64,000 nucleotides of DNA, taken from positions 8,717-72,716 of the forward strand of contig DJYO01000026.1 of the NCBI GenBank assembly GCA_002450155.1, read 5' to 3'. Both the position numbers and the translations under genes were made by a program. Shown here in pieces: positions 16,886 to 25,402 of the stretch. The notes beneath the pieces were generated by a model, which had not been told where the DNA came from, searched no databases, and worked only from the letters and a program-made list of their open reading frames with translations. The DNA is from Mageeibacillus sp. UBA6976 (lineage in GTDB: Bacteria > Bacillota > Clostridia > Saccharofermentanales > Saccharofermentanaceae). Numbering within the stretch: position 1 is the first letter of the stretch; each line of letters begins with the position of its first letter.

Positions 16886-18160
16886 ATGAGAAGACATATC
16901 AAGACAATATCTTTTTTCCTTGCATTGCTGGTGGCTTTGATCCCTCTGGCATCCTGTTCTTCTGACACTTCCAAGGTCAGGATCAACGCCCAGGAGCAGG
17001 TTACCATCATATCCATGTCCTGGTGGGGCAACGATGCCAGACATATCTATACACTGGAAGGGCTTTCTTTGTTCCAGGAAAGGAATCCCGACATAATGGT
17101 AAATCACTCATACGGTGTATGGAACGGATATGAGAAGCGGTATCTAATGCAGATGCAATCCCATAATAACTGTGATGTCATGCAGGTAAACTACAGCTGG
17201 CTCAGCCAGTACTCTCCGGACGGACTCGGTTACTATGATCTTAATTCCCTTGCTGAATATATAGATCTTTCACAGTTTTCACAGGATGACCTTGCAACAG
17301 GGATGAGGAACGGTCATCTTAACGCTCTCCCCATAGCTTATAATACGGTCTGCCTGTTCTATAACAGTGACATGTTTGAGCAATACGGGCTTGATATTCC
17401 AAAGACCTGGGATGACCTTTTTACTGCCGCAGATGTAATGAGCAAGGATGATATCTGCGTACTGGGTATGATAAATAAGCACCTGTTCCTTTTGCTGAAT
17501 GCCTGGTTCGAACAATCTTCCGGAAGGACTTTGTTCGATCTTGACGGTAACTACATAGGTACAGAAGAAGATATCAAGCTTATCCTGGAATTCTATAAGC
17601 AGCTTACAGACCGTAAGGTAGTAATGCCTTTATACAGTTTTCAGGTAAGTGACTTTGAAGACATGCGCGTAGCAGGAACTGCCTGCTGGGCCAGTGATTC
17701 CATCAGATATTGCCAGCCTGCCATCGATAATGGCATGAACGTGGTAATAGGAGATTACCTGAGAGTCTCAACCGATGATTACAGCGACTGGTATATCAAA
17801 CCCGCAACCATGTTTGCCATAAGTATCGACACTGACCATCCGGAAGAGTGCGCAAGACTCGTTGATTACTTGTTGAACGATCCTGATTTTGCCGTAATGC
17901 AGGGGACAGAGAAGGGAATACCTGTAAGTGCTTCTTCAAGGCAGGCCCTACTCGAGAACGGTCAGCTTGCCGGCATCGAATATATGGCGGGTGAGTTCAT
18001 TACTGATAACAGGTCTAATATGAACCTTATCAATCCGATGCTTGAGGATTCTGAAGTGATAGATACTTTCAAATCCATCAGTGATAAGTATATTTACGAG
18101 GAAACAACACTTGATGAAGCTGCAAGAGAACTGAACAGTGCTCTGCGTGCTATCGGCTGA
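16886..18160 (+). CDS. Orphan sugar-type solute-binding lipoprotein
   Basis: A 424-residue extracellular lipoprotein with signal peptide ending LASC (Cys24). Family 1 extracellular solute-binding features are ITIISMSWWGNDARH-like first strand, LFQERNPDIMV, DVMQVNYSWLSQYSPDG, ALPIAYNTVCLFYNSDMFEQYGL, IPKTWDDLFTAADVM and the late hinge region KGIPVSASSRQ. The motifs predict sugar or oligosaccharide binding. No ABC permease genes accompany it. It ends the operon that began at 11806. Confidence 0.87.
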   Translation: MRRHIKTISFFLALLVALIPLASCSSDTSKVRINAQEQVTIISMSWWGNDARHIYTLEGLSLFQERNPDIMVNHSYGVWNGYEKRYLMQMQSHNNCDVMQVNYSWLSQYSPDGLGYYDLNSLAEYIDLSQFSQDDLATGMRNGHLNALPIAYNTVCLFYNSDMFEQYGLDIPKTWDDLFTAADVMSKDDICVLGMINKHLFLLLNAWFEQSSGRTLFDLDGNYIGTEEDIKLILEFYKQLTDRKVVMPLYSFQVSDFEDMRVAGTACWASDSIRYCQPAIDNGMNVVIGDYLRVSTDDYSDWYIKPATMFAISIDTDHPEECARLVDYLLNDPDFAVMQGTEKGIPVSASSRQALLENGQLAGIEYMAGEFITDNRSNMNLINPMLEDSEVIDTFKSISDKYIYEETTLDEAARELNSALRAIG

Positions 18161-18173
18161 CAAGTAAAAATGC

Positions 18174-18202
18174 TTGACACCTGAGCCTTGCTTTGTTATG
18201 AT
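18174..18202 (+). promoter_or_regulatory. Promoter of ylxM-ffh
   Basis: TTGACA (18174-18179), a 17-base spacer and TATGAT (18197-18202), placing transcription start near 18209. This rules out the ATG at 18188 as the ylxM start. Confidence 0.75.
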
Positions 18203-18235
18203 TCTACAGGCTTAAGGAAGGAGTATTGTGTCAGC

Positions 18236-18562
18236 ATGAAGGTAAAATCAGTCAGAACAGGGCTTTTGCTTGATTTCTACGGTAATCTTCTTACTGACAG
18301 GATGCGTATTACCTGTGAGGAATACTTTAACGATGATCTGTCTCTTGCTGAGATAGCTCAGGATGAGGGTATAAGCAGGCAGGGCGTGTACGATACTATC
18401 CGCAGGGCCGCAAGACAGCTTGAGGAATATGAGGAGAGGCTTGGACTTCTCGCTCTTTTCGAGAGGCAACAGCAAAGAGCCAGGAAGGCACTTGAGTTTC
18501 TTGCCGAGAACAAAGCTGACAATGCAAGAAAAGAATTAGAGCATTTAATAGAGGAAATGTAA
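18236..18562 (+). CDS. ylxM: YlxM-family SRP-associated DNA-binding protein
   Basis: A 108-residue helix-turn-helix protein with RTGLLLDFYGNLLTDRM near the start and LSLAEIAQDEGISRQGVYDTI as the sigma-region-4-like HTH, then a coiled helical tail. YlxM is always found before ffh in Gram-positives and is linked to the signal recognition particle. The start at 18236 is chosen because an upstream in-frame ATG (18188) lies before the predicted transcription start. GGAAGGAG sits 12 bases upstream, a slightly long spacing. Confidence 0.9.
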   Translation: MKVKSVRTGLLLDFYGNLLTDRMRITCEEYFNDDLSLAEIAQDEGISRQGVYDTIRRAARQLEEYEERLGLLALFERQQQRARKALEFLAENKADNARKELEHLIEEM

Positions 18563-18566
18563 CAAG

Positions 18567-20048
18567 GTGTTTGAGAGCCTGTCTGAGAAATTAACGAATA
18601 TTACTGCCAGGATGCGGGGCAAAGCCCGTGTTACCGAGGCAGATATCAAGGAGATGATGCGTGAGATCCGCATGGCTCTCCTTGAAGCAGACGTTAACTA
18701 CACTGTAGTTAAGGAATTCGTTAAGGACATGACTGACAAGTGCCAGGGCGCCGATGTTCAGGAATCCTTTACTCCGGGCCAGCAGATAGTCAAGATCGTA
18801 AGAGATTCACTTACAGAGCTGCTTGGCGGCATAGAGGGCGAAGATAAGCTTAAGATCTCGTCAACAGGTTTTACAACGATAATCCTGTATGGTCTGCAGG
18901 GTGCAGGTAAGACTACAACAGCTGTAAAACTTGCCAAACTCCTTAAGAAAGATGGCAAGAAGCCTATGGTAGTCTCCGTAGATGTTCACAGACCGGCCGC
19001 AGCTCAGCAGCTCAAGGTCCTGGCAGACAGCGTCGGAGTTGACTGCTATATCGATCCTGAGGAGAAGGATGCTGTCAAGATCGCAAGAGACGGTGAGGGC
19101 AGGGCGAGATATCTTCTCTGCAATTACCTTATAATCGATACCGCAGGACGCACAGTAGTAGATGACGAGCTCATGGATGAGCTTAAGGGTATAAGTAGTG
19201 CCGTAGATCCTACTGAGAAACTCCTTGTTGTTGATTCAATGATCGGTCAGGAAGCTGTTAATGTTGCTCAGACATTTGAGCAGGCTATCGGTATGGATGG
19301 CTTTATAATGACCAAGCTCGACGGTGACGCAAGAGGTGGTGCCGCGCTTTCTATAAGACGCATTACCGGCAAGCCTATTAAGTTCATCTGTACAGGCGAG
19401 AAGGTAGATGCGATCGAACCCTTCTATCCCCAGAGAATGGCAGACAGGATCCTGGGAATGGGTGATGTGGTCTCTCTGATCGAGAAGGCACAGATAAGTC
19501 TTGACGAGGAAGAGGCAAGGAAGACTATGGAGCACATGATGAGCTCCCAGTACAACCTTGATGATCTCTATTCCCAGTTCGAACAGATGAAGAAGATGGG
19601 TTCTCTTAAGGACTTGGTTGGTATGATCCCCGGAGCATCCGGCAAGATCAATGACGAAGACCTGGACGATAAGATCGTTGACCGCCAGATGGCGATAATC
19701 TCTTCGATGACCAAGAAGGAAAGAAGGTCACCTTCTATCTTAAATGCCAGCAGACGTAAGAGAATAGCTGCCGGCGCAGGTGTTGAAGTATCCGATGTCA
19801 ATAAGCTCATGACCCAGTACGAGCAGACAGCCAAGCTCATGAAGCATATGACAGGAGGCAAGGGCGGACTTAAGATGCCTAAGGGCCTGGGCAAGATGAT
19901 GTCCAAGATGGGCGGCGGCATGGATATGAGCGCACTTGAGGGCATGTCCGGATTCGGTGGAATGGGCGGCCCTAGTCCCAGAAGAGAGAATAACGGCCCG
20001 GTTGGCGGCAGGAAAGACCGCAAGAAGAAGAAAAAGGGCAGAAGATAA
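18567..20048 (+). CDS. ffh: Signal recognition particle GTPase Ffh
   Basis: The SRP54 homologue that binds signal sequences and 4.5S/6S RNA and docks with FtsY. It has 493 residues: N domain (1-90), G domain with GLQGAGKTTTAVKLA (P loop), VDVHRPAAAQQL, DTAGR and TKLDGDARGG, and a Met-rich M domain (from about 325) ending in a Gly/Met-rich and basic tail. The start is GTG, four bases after ylxM, with the RBS GAGGAAA inside the ylxM 3' end. Confidence 0.98.
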   Translation: MFESLSEKLTNITARMRGKARVTEADIKEMMREIRMALLEADVNYTVVKEFVKDMTDKCQGADVQESFTPGQQIVKIVRDSLTELLGGIEGEDKLKISSTGFTTIILYGLQGAGKTTTAVKLAKLLKKDGKKPMVVSVDVHRPAAAQQLKVLADSVGVDCYIDPEEKDAVKIARDGEGRARYLLCNYLIIDTAGRTVVDDELMDELKGISSAVDPTEKLLVVDSMIGQEAVNVAQTFEQAIGMDGFIMTKLDGDARGGAALSIRRITGKPIKFICTGEKVDAIEPFYPQRMADRILGMGDVVSLIEKAQISLDEEEARKTMEHMMSSQYNLDDLYSQFEQMKKMGSLKDLVGMIPGASGKINDEDLDDKIVDRQMAIISSMTKKERRSPSILNASRRKRIAAGAGVEVSDVNKLMTQYEQTAKLMKHMTGGKGGLKMPKGLGKMMSKMGGGMDMSALEGMSGFGGMGGPSPRRENNGPVGGRKDRKKKKKGRR

Positions 20049-20119
20049 TAAAGTTCATCCCGCTTGTATTTTTACGGCGATGATAATATAAATCAATATA
20101 TTTTACGGAGGAAAGTAAA

Positions 20120-20362
20120 ATGGCAGTAAAGATTCGTTTAAGAAGAATGGGTAAGAAGAAGGCACCTTTCTATCGTGTAGTTGTAGCTGATTCCCGTTAC
20201 CCCAGAGATGGCCGTTTCATCGAGGAGATCGGTACATATAACCCCCTCGTTGAGGAAGATCAGGTTAAGATCGATGCTGAAGCAGCAAAAAAGTGGATTG
20301 GCAATGGTGCTCAGCCTACAGATACAGTAAGAGCTCTTCTTAAGAAGCAGGGAATTATCTGA
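20120..20362 (+). CDS. rpsP: 30S ribosomal protein S16
   Basis: 80 residues, normal length. MAVKIRLRRMGKKKAPFYRVVVADSR is highly diagnostic. It has RBS ACGGAGG and is first in the rpsP-khpA-rimM run after ffh. Confidence 0.98.
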   Translation: MAVKIRLRRMGKKKAPFYRVVVADSRYPRDGRFIEEIGTYNPLVEEDQVKIDAEAAKKWIGNGAQPTDTVRALLKKQGII

Positions 20363-20381
20363 TAAGCAAGGAGGTCCGTAA

Positions 20382-20612
20382 ATGGACGAGTTATTGGTAT
20401 TTATCGCCAGGGAACTGGTGAATAACCCTGATGAGGTCAATGTTAAGAAGACCGAGCGTGGCAACACGGTGGTTTTCGAATTGTCCGTCGCTCCTGAAGA
20501 TACAGGTAAGATCATTGGTAAGAACGGAAAGAGAGCTCAGGCTATCCGTTCAATTATGAAGGCAAAGTACCTTAAGAGTGGTAAACGCGTAATAGTCGAT
20601 ATAGTAGGCTGA
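20382..20612 (+). CDS. khpA: KH-domain RNA-binding protein KhpA
   Basis: A 76-residue single KH domain with the GKIIGKNGKRAQAIRSIMKA type GxxG loop. KhpA proteins bind RNA and, with KhpB/Jag, affect cell elongation and small RNA action in Firmicutes. Position between rpsP and rimM is conserved across the phylum. Strong RBS AAGGAGG. Confidence 0.95.
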   Translation: MDELLVFIARELVNNPDEVNVKKTERGNTVVFELSVAPEDTGKIIGKNGKRAQAIRSIMKAKYLKSGKRVIVDIVG

Positions 20613-20617
20613 TTCTG

Positions 20618-21142
20618 TTGGAAGACCTCATCATTATCGGAAAGATCATCGGTGCACATGGAGTCAGGGGGGAACTTAAGGTTTACCCCTTGACTGACGA
20701 TGCGCACCGATTTCTTAAACTTAAGGATTGTTATCTGTGCGGTCCTGCTCTGGAAGATCCCGGTGAGGCAGTTTGCAAAGCAGCCAGACTTGACCGTGGC
20801 AATGTGCTCATCAGGTTTGAAGATGTATCAGACCGTGACAAAGCAGAGACTCTGCGGGGCAGATTTATTGCCGTATCCCGGGATAACGCCGTAAAGCTTA
20901 AGGAGGGAAGCTATTTTATAGCTGATCTTAAGGGGCTTGAGGTAATAGACGATACAAGAGGAAGTCTTGGAACTGCAATCGATTGTTTTGAGACAGGTTC
21001 CCAGTTTACTTTAGAGATCAAAAGAGACAAAAAGAAGAACCTTCTGGTTCCTTTTGTTAAGGTATATTGCTATGAGGTAAATATCGAAGGCGGCTACATC
21101 AAATGCAGGCTGCCTGAAGGTTTATACGAGCTATACGATTAA
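20618..21142 (+). CDS. rimM: Ribosome maturation factor RimM
   Basis: A 174-residue 30S assembly factor that binds S19. The N-terminal RimM barrel begins IIGKIIGAHGVRGELKVYPLTD, and the PRC-barrel domain (about 95-174) includes YFIADLKGLEV and LLVPFVKVY. It starts with TTG five bases after khpA, with no clear Shine-Dalgarno sequence, so it is probably translated by coupling. Confidence 0.94.
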   Translation: MEDLIIIGKIIGAHGVRGELKVYPLTDDAHRFLKLKDCYLCGPALEDPGEAVCKAARLDRGNVLIRFEDVSDRDKAETLRGRFIAVSRDNAVKLKEGSYFIADLKGLEVIDDTRGSLGTAIDCFETGSQFTLEIKRDKKKNLLVPFVKVYCYEVNIEGGYIKCRLPEGLYELYD

Positions 21143-21171
21143 AGATTCTTTTTATGGAATAGGGAGATACT

Positions 21172-22317
21172 ATGGGAAGAGGCGGCGGAGGCAGTCACTC
21201 ACATTCACATTCACATCATTCAAGCAGCCATTCGCATCATTCGGGTGGCAGTTACAGAAGCAGCTCCGGCGGATACAGAAGCAGCTCTGGCGGAGGCAGA
21301 TACAGGTCTTCATCTCATCATTCAGGCAGATACAGCAGCGGAGGCGGAGGAAATCTCAGCGGATGTCTCCCCACAGGATGCGGACCACTGTTTACTGTGG
21401 TTATCTTTGTATTCATGATCCTGCTCTTTGCTGTAAAGAGCGGTCTTGATCTTGAAGGCGTCGGGATCGAGCGTTCTACCATCAAGAGAGAACCTCTCCC
21501 GTCATCTCAGTGTGAATATATGGATACCTGGTATGAGGATGACTGGGGCGACTGGATAGATGAATCGGGGGAGAAGGCATCCCTTATCTCCGGCATGCGT
21601 GAATTCTACGATGCTACAGGAGTTCAGCCTTATCTTTATATTATGGGTGAAGAGGGCAAGGATTACATGTCCGAAGGCAGCCTTGAAGAATTTTCAGAGA
21701 ATAAGTACAAAGAGCTCTTCGGTAATGACGAAGGTCATCTTCTCGTAGTATTCAGGGAATATCCCAATGCATCGAGCAATTATATCGTTACCTGCACACC
21801 GGGTTACGATGCCGAGTCAGTCGTAATGGATGAACAGGCAAGAGAGATCCTTCTGGACTATATCGATTACTACTATACTGATTCAAGCCTTAATGAAGGT
21901 CAGTTCTTCGGCAGGTCTTTTGAGAAAGCTGCTTCCAGGATAATGACCAAGCAGATGTCTCTTAGAACGATCATCACGATAATCGTAGTGGTCGTTATCC
22001 TTGCTGTCGCGATAATCGTAACTGTTATGGTTGTCCGCAAGAGCAAAGAGAAGGTTGCAAAGCAGAAGACTCTTGAAGCAAAGCAAAAAGCCGATAAGGC
22101 TAAGATGGAAGCTGCTAAGGCCCAGACTGAATTTGAACAGCAGAAGTACGAGGATGAGCTCGAGAAGGAATTTATTGCCGTTACCTGCCCGAACTGCGGT
22201 GCATCCGGCAACAAGATCCGCAAAGCGACAGTTGGTTACTGCCAGTACTGCGGTTCCGCTATCAAAGTCGACAGCAACGGCAACCCTGTAAATATTACTC
22301 CTGACACTGAGGAGTGA
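21172..22317 (+). CDS. His/Ser-rich TPM-domain membrane protein with C-terminal zinc ribbon
   Basis: A 381-residue protein of unusual layout. Residues 1-65 are very rich in His, Ser and Gly (HSHSHSHH, then repeated SYRSSSGG). A first TM is at about 73-90. A TPM-like domain (about 120-255) with LISGMREFYDATGVQPYLYIM, GHLLVVFREYP and a DYIDYYY region follows, then a second TM (about 267-287), a Lys/Ala/Glu/Gln coiled coil (290-335), and a zinc ribbon CPNCGASGN...YCQYCGSAI. TPM domains occur in membrane quality-control and photosystem-repair proteins. The His tract could bind metal (inference). It sits between rimM and trmD, where no such gene is normally found. Confidence 0.75.
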   Translation: MGRGGGGSHSHSHSHHSSSHSHHSGGSYRSSSGGYRSSSGGGRYRSSSHHSGRYSSGGGGNLSGCLPTGCGPLFTVVIFVFMILLFAVKSGLDLEGVGIERSTIKREPLPSSQCEYMDTWYEDDWGDWIDESGEKASLISGMREFYDATGVQPYLYIMGEEGKDYMSEGSLEEFSENKYKELFGNDEGHLLVVFREYPNASSNYIVTCTPGYDAESVVMDEQAREILLDYIDYYYTDSSLNEGQFFGRSFEKAASRIMTKQMSLRTIITIIVVVVILAVAIIVTVMVVRKSKEKVAKQKTLEAKQKADKAKMEAAKAQTEFEQQKYEDELEKEFIAVTCPNCGASGNKIRKATVGYCQYCGSAIKVDSNGNPVNITPDTEE

Positions 22318-22325
22318 CTCAGCTG

Positions 22326-23060
22326 ATGGATTTCTATGTAGCAACGCTATTTCCTGAGCAGGTATCGGATTATATCAATACGAGTATAACCGGCAGGGCT
22401 ATTGCCAAGGGAGCTATCTCCCTTCACTGTATTCAGATAAGAGATTATGCTCCAAATAACTATGGGAGAGTAGACGATACCATTTATGGCGGCGGCACCG
22501 GCATGATGATCCGTCCCGAACCTGTATATGGAGCTTATGAGAAGGCTGTAGAACTTGCCGGCCATAAGCCTTATACGGTCTTTATGTCTCCCAAGGGGAA
22601 TGTCCTAAATGAAGCAAAAGCAAAGGAGCTCGCCCAGAGAAAAGATCTGCTTATAATCTGCGGACACTACGAAGGAATCGACGAACGCGTCATAAGAGAG
22701 ATAACTGACGAGGAGATCTCTATCGGTGATTATGTATTGACCGGCGGAGAGACCGGAGCGATAGTTCTTATAGACGCCGTATCAAGGCTGGTAGATGGCG
22801 TGCTCCCCAACGAAGAAGCTTATACAAACGAGTCTCATACAGACGGCGTTCTCGAAGCACCCCAGTATACCAAGCCCCCTGTGTGGAAAGAGATGGAAGT
22901 TCCGGAGGTCTTAAAGAACGGCAACGACGCTCTTATCAAGGACTATAACAGGGCTGCTGCCTTATACGATACATGGAAGAACAGACCGGATATGCTGGAT
23001 AAGCTCGATCTGACTGAAGAAGACTGGAAGAAAGTACTTGCCTTCAAAAAAGGCTTGTGA
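22326..23060 (+). CDS. trmD: tRNA (guanine-N1)-methyltransferase TrmD
   Basis: Methylates G37 of tRNAs using SAM. At 244 residues it is family length. MDFYVATLFPEQV, DDTIYGGGTGMMIRPEPV, ICGHYEGIDERV and IGDYVLTGGETGAI (the SPOUT knot) are clear. The in-frame GTG at 22314 overlaps the previous gene; I prefer ATG 22326 by homology, although GAGGAG lies 12 bases upstream. Either start is possible. Confidence 0.96.
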   Translation: MDFYVATLFPEQVSDYINTSITGRAIAKGAISLHCIQIRDYAPNNYGRVDDTIYGGGTGMMIRPEPVYGAYEKAVELAGHKPYTVFMSPKGNVLNEAKAKELAQRKDLLIICGHYEGIDERVIREITDEEISIGDYVLTGGETGAIVLIDAVSRLVDGVLPNEEAYTNESHTDGVLEAPQYTKPPVWKEMEVPEVLKNGNDALIKDYNRAAALYDTWKNRPDMLDKLDLTEEDWKKVLAFKKGL

Positions 23061-23141
23061 TAAACTTTACAAGTTTTATCAGGGTGGTCCTCTGCCAAGA
23101 TCCAGGCAAGAACATCTGCAGGAAAGAGAGGAACAAACAAT
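23058..23141 (+). promoter_or_regulatory. Possible ribosomal protein L19 leader RNA
   Basis: Between trmD and rplS, TGATAAACTT (23058-23067) pairs with AAGTTTTATCA (23071-23081) with one bulge. A smaller TGCC/GGCA hairpin lies just 3' at 23093-23108. Firmicutes often have an autoregulatory L19 leader here. I cannot match the full consensus by eye. Confidence 0.35.
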
Positions 23142-23483
23142 ATGGATTTAGTTAAAGTTATTGAGAGTGAGAACCTGAATAACAAGTGCTCCGAAGTTGA
23201 GATCGGTGACTATGTTAAGGCACATCTCCTCATCAAGGAAGGTAACAAAGAGCGTATCCAGGTATTCGAAGGATATGTAATCGCTCGTAAGGGCTCAGGA
23301 CTTTCTGAGAGCATCACTATTCGCCGTCTCTCTTACGGTGTAGGTGTTGAGCGTATTCTCCCTGTTAATTCCCCCAAGATCGATCACATCGATATCGTTA
23401 GAAGGGGTAAGGTTAGAAGAGCTAAGCTCTACTATCTCCGTGGAAGACAGGGTAAGGCTGCTAAGATCACTCAGAAGATTTGA
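23142..23483 (+). CDS. rplS: 50S ribosomal protein L19
   Basis: 113 residues. GDYVKAHLLIKEGNKERIQVFEGYVIARKGSG and ITIRRLSYGVGVERILPVNSP are diagnostic of L19, which lies at the 30S-50S interface. It follows trmD as usual and ends at a strong terminator. Confidence 0.98.
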   Translation: MDLVKVIESENLNNKCSEVEIGDYVKAHLLIKEGNKERIQVFEGYVIARKGSGLSESITIRRLSYGVGVERILPVNSPKIDHIDIVRRGKVRRAKLYYLRGRQGKAAKITQKI

Positions 23484-23510
23484 TCGTTTAGATCAACAAA
23501 AGCAATTAAG

Positions 23511-23540
23511 GATCCGCCGGTTTTCCGGTGGATTTTTTTT
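23511..23540 (+). terminator. Intrinsic terminator of the rpsP-rplS operon
   Basis: ATCCGCCGG and CCGGTGGAT pair around TTTT and are followed by eight T. Confidence 0.9.
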
Positions 23541-23583
23541 ATGTCGAGTTTTTGTTGAGGAGTCACTCAGGTAATACTACAGC

Positions 23584-23626
23584 AAATAGTCAATTTTGAT
23601 CGTGTTTGAGTTTTTGTTGACTATTT
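23584..23626 (+). repeat. Inverted repeat upstream of rbgA, with a linked direct repeat
   Basis: AAATAGTCAA (23584-23593) and TTGACTATTT (23617-23626) form a perfect 10-bp inverted repeat. GAGTTTTTGTTGA also occurs twice, at 23546-23558 and 23608-23620. The region lies between the rplS terminator and the rbgA promoter. It may be an operator or a hairpin in an unseen short transcript; nothing else is visible in this gap. Confidence 0.6.
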
Positions 23627-23673
23627 TATTGTTATAACTCATTATTTCGTTAACAGAGAATTCTATTACCTTA

Positions 23674-23688
23674 TGGTACAATCTAAAT
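23674..23688 (+). promoter_or_regulatory. Extended -10 promoter giving a leaderless rbgA mRNA
   Basis: TGGTACAAT (hexamer 23677-23682) ends six bases before the ATG at 23689, so the predicted first transcribed base is the A of ATG. There is no Shine-Dalgarno sequence. Confidence 0.55.
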
Positions 23689-24561
23689 ATGGCTAATGAA
23701 ATTAACTGGTTCCCCGGACATATGCGTAAGGCTCTCAACGAGATGCGTGAGAGACTTAAGCTTGTTGATATAGTTTATGAGACTTGCGATTGCAGGATCC
23801 CTTTCTCAAGCAGAAATCCCGAACTGGATAAGATGATCGGGGATAAGCCTCGTATCGTAATACTTAACAAGGCTGATCTGGCTGATCCCGTTAAGACGTC
23901 CAGGTGGCTTGCTCATTTTGAATCTATAGGAGTTAAAGCTATAGCTATTGAAGCCTCTCATAAGAAGGGTATAGATAAGCTCTACCAGATGACTGAGGAG
24001 ATACTTAAAGCCAAACTTGACAGTGCAGCTGCCAAAGGCAGGATCGGCAGACCTATGAGAGCTATCGTCGTAGGCTGCCCCAATACAGGCAAGTCCACTC
24101 TTATCAATGCCCTTGCAGGCAAGAAGGCTGCAGTTACAGGAGACAGACCCGGAGTTACAAAGGATTTCAAATGGGTAACTACACCCGGCAGACTTGAACT
24201 CATGGATATGGCGGGCGTTTTATGGCCCAGGATCGCTACCAGGAGATCCTCTATATGCCTTGCTATGTGCGGTTCGGTCAAGGATGATATATCTGATATC
24301 GTTTCAACTGCTTATGACTCCATGAAGATGCTTATAGAGCTATATCCCGGCCTTATGACGAACAGGTATGGTGTTGAGATTCCTGATTTGACTGAAGCAG
24401 ATGAATTCCAGGATCCCTATTATGACATCTTCCTTGCCATGGGCAAGAAGAGAGGCTGCGTCATGAGCGGCGGCAGGGTGGATGAAGACCGGTTTGCAAG
24501 ATTATTACTTAATGACTTTAGAGAAGGAAGGATAGGCAGGATCACTCTTGAGGTCCCCTGA
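23689..24561 (+). CDS. rbgA: Ribosome biogenesis GTPase RbgA (YlqF)
   Basis: A circularly permuted GTPase needed for late 50S assembly, 290 residues. WFPGHMRKAL is the family start. The G motifs come in permuted order: NKADL (G4), GCPNTGKSTLIN (G1), then DMAGVLWP (G3). The usual DTPGILWP is changed to DMAG, but DxxG is kept. The C-terminal ANTAR-like helical domain that binds rRNA follows. It has no RBS and its ATG sits six bases after a -10 box. It is followed closely by rnhB. Confidence 0.95.
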   Translation: MANEINWFPGHMRKALNEMRERLKLVDIVYETCDCRIPFSSRNPELDKMIGDKPRIVILNKADLADPVKTSRWLAHFESIGVKAIAIEASHKKGIDKLYQMTEEILKAKLDSAAAKGRIGRPMRAIVVGCPNTGKSTLINALAGKKAAVTGDRPGVTKDFKWVTTPGRLELMDMAGVLWPRIATRRSSICLAMCGSVKDDISDIVSTAYDSMKMLIELYPGLMTNRYGVEIPDLTEADEFQDPYYDIFLAMGKKRGCVMSGGRVDEDRFARLLLNDFREGRIGRITLEVP

Positions 24562-24567
24562 ATAAAT

Positions 24568-25200
24568 ATGGCAAAACTTACTTTGGAGCAGCTTGAAGCT
24601 AAATACGATAAACTCTATGAATATGAACGCAAGGCCTTTGCTGACGGATATAAGGTTATAGGCGGCATTGATGAAGCAGGCAGGGGGCCTTTGGCAGGAC
24701 CGGTCGTTGCCGCATGCTGCGTCCTTGACCCGGAAGTTAAGATCCTTGGTTTGGACGATTCCAAGAAACTCTCGGAGAAGAAGAGGGAAGCTCTCTTTGA
24801 TGAGATCTGGGACAAGGCTCTTGGTTTTGAGATCGCAGTCATAGGACCTGACGTCATTGATGAGATCAATATTCTCGAAGCTACCAAGATGGCGATGAGA
24901 CAATGTGTTGATAAGATCGAGACCAAGCCTGATCTATTGCTCGTTGATGCAGTTAAGCTCGATTGTAATGTTCCTGTGATACCGATAATAAAGGGGGATG
25001 CCAAGTCAGATTCCATCGCAGCGGCATCGATCCTTGCCAAGGTTACAAGGGACCGCATCATGGTTCAATACGGGGGAGAGTACCCTCAGTACGGCTTTGA
25101 GAAGCATAAGGGGTACGGCACCGGGGACCACTATAAAGCAATAAGGGAATACGGGATCACTCCAATACACAGGAGAACTTTTCTCAAAGTGATCCACTGA
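24568..25200 (+). CDS. rnhB: Ribonuclease HII
   Basis: Cuts RNA in RNA-DNA hybrids, including single ribonucleotides, 210 residues. VIGGIDEAGRGPLAGPVVAA holds the first acidic residues (Asp-Glu), LDDSKKLSEKKRE the next conserved block, and LLVDAVKLD the third Asp. The C-terminal GYGTGDHYKAIREYGITPIHRRTF is typical. It follows rbgA by six bases. Confidence 0.97.
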   Translation: MAKLTLEQLEAKYDKLYEYERKAFADGYKVIGGIDEAGRGPLAGPVVAACCVLDPEVKILGLDDSKKLSEKKREALFDEIWDKALGFEIAVIGPDVIDEINILEATKMAMRQCVDKIETKPDLLLVDAVKLDCNVPVIPIIKGDAKSDSIAAASILAKVTRDRIMVQYGGEYPQYGFEKHKGYGTGDHYKAIREYGITPIHRRTFLKVIH

Positions 25201-25223
25201 TATCAAAAAGTTATATAAAACAC

Positions 25224-25252
25224 TTGACTTTGCAAGTTGTTTTGCTTAATAT
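25224..25252 (+). promoter_or_regulatory. Promoter of infC-rpmI-rplT
   Basis: TTGACT (25224-25229), a 17-base spacer and TAATAT (25247-25252). Confidence 0.7.
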
Positions 25253-25259
25253 AAGCGGG

Positions 25260-25402
25260 TCAATAAAAGAAGGACATCTGTTTCTCACCTCAAGCGGCAT
25301 TTAGCCTGTAAAGAGGTTAATAGTTGAAAACCCACAGAGGGGCGCCTTATATCTTAAGGCAGGGCTGTTATGAGAGAACGGATGTCATCCGTTCTTTTTT
25401 TT
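25260..25402 (+). promoter_or_regulatory. L20-type autoregulatory leader with attenuator before infC
   Basis: The untranslated leader contains a GCCTTA/TAAGGC hairpin (25344-25360) and a perfect terminator: AGAACGGAT (25375-25383), a 3-base loop, ATCCGTTCT (25387-25395), then eight T. GACATCTGTTT at the start of the leader (25273-25283) can pair over 11 bases, with two G-U pairs, with GAACGGATGTC (25376-25386) and so break the terminator. In Bacillus the L20 protein binds such a leader and causes termination. The same control is inferred here from the structure and gene order. Confidence 0.8.

Noticed and set aside
18188..18235. Upstream ATG for ylxM
   Set aside because: It lies between the -35 and -10 boxes of a good promoter, before the expected transcript start.
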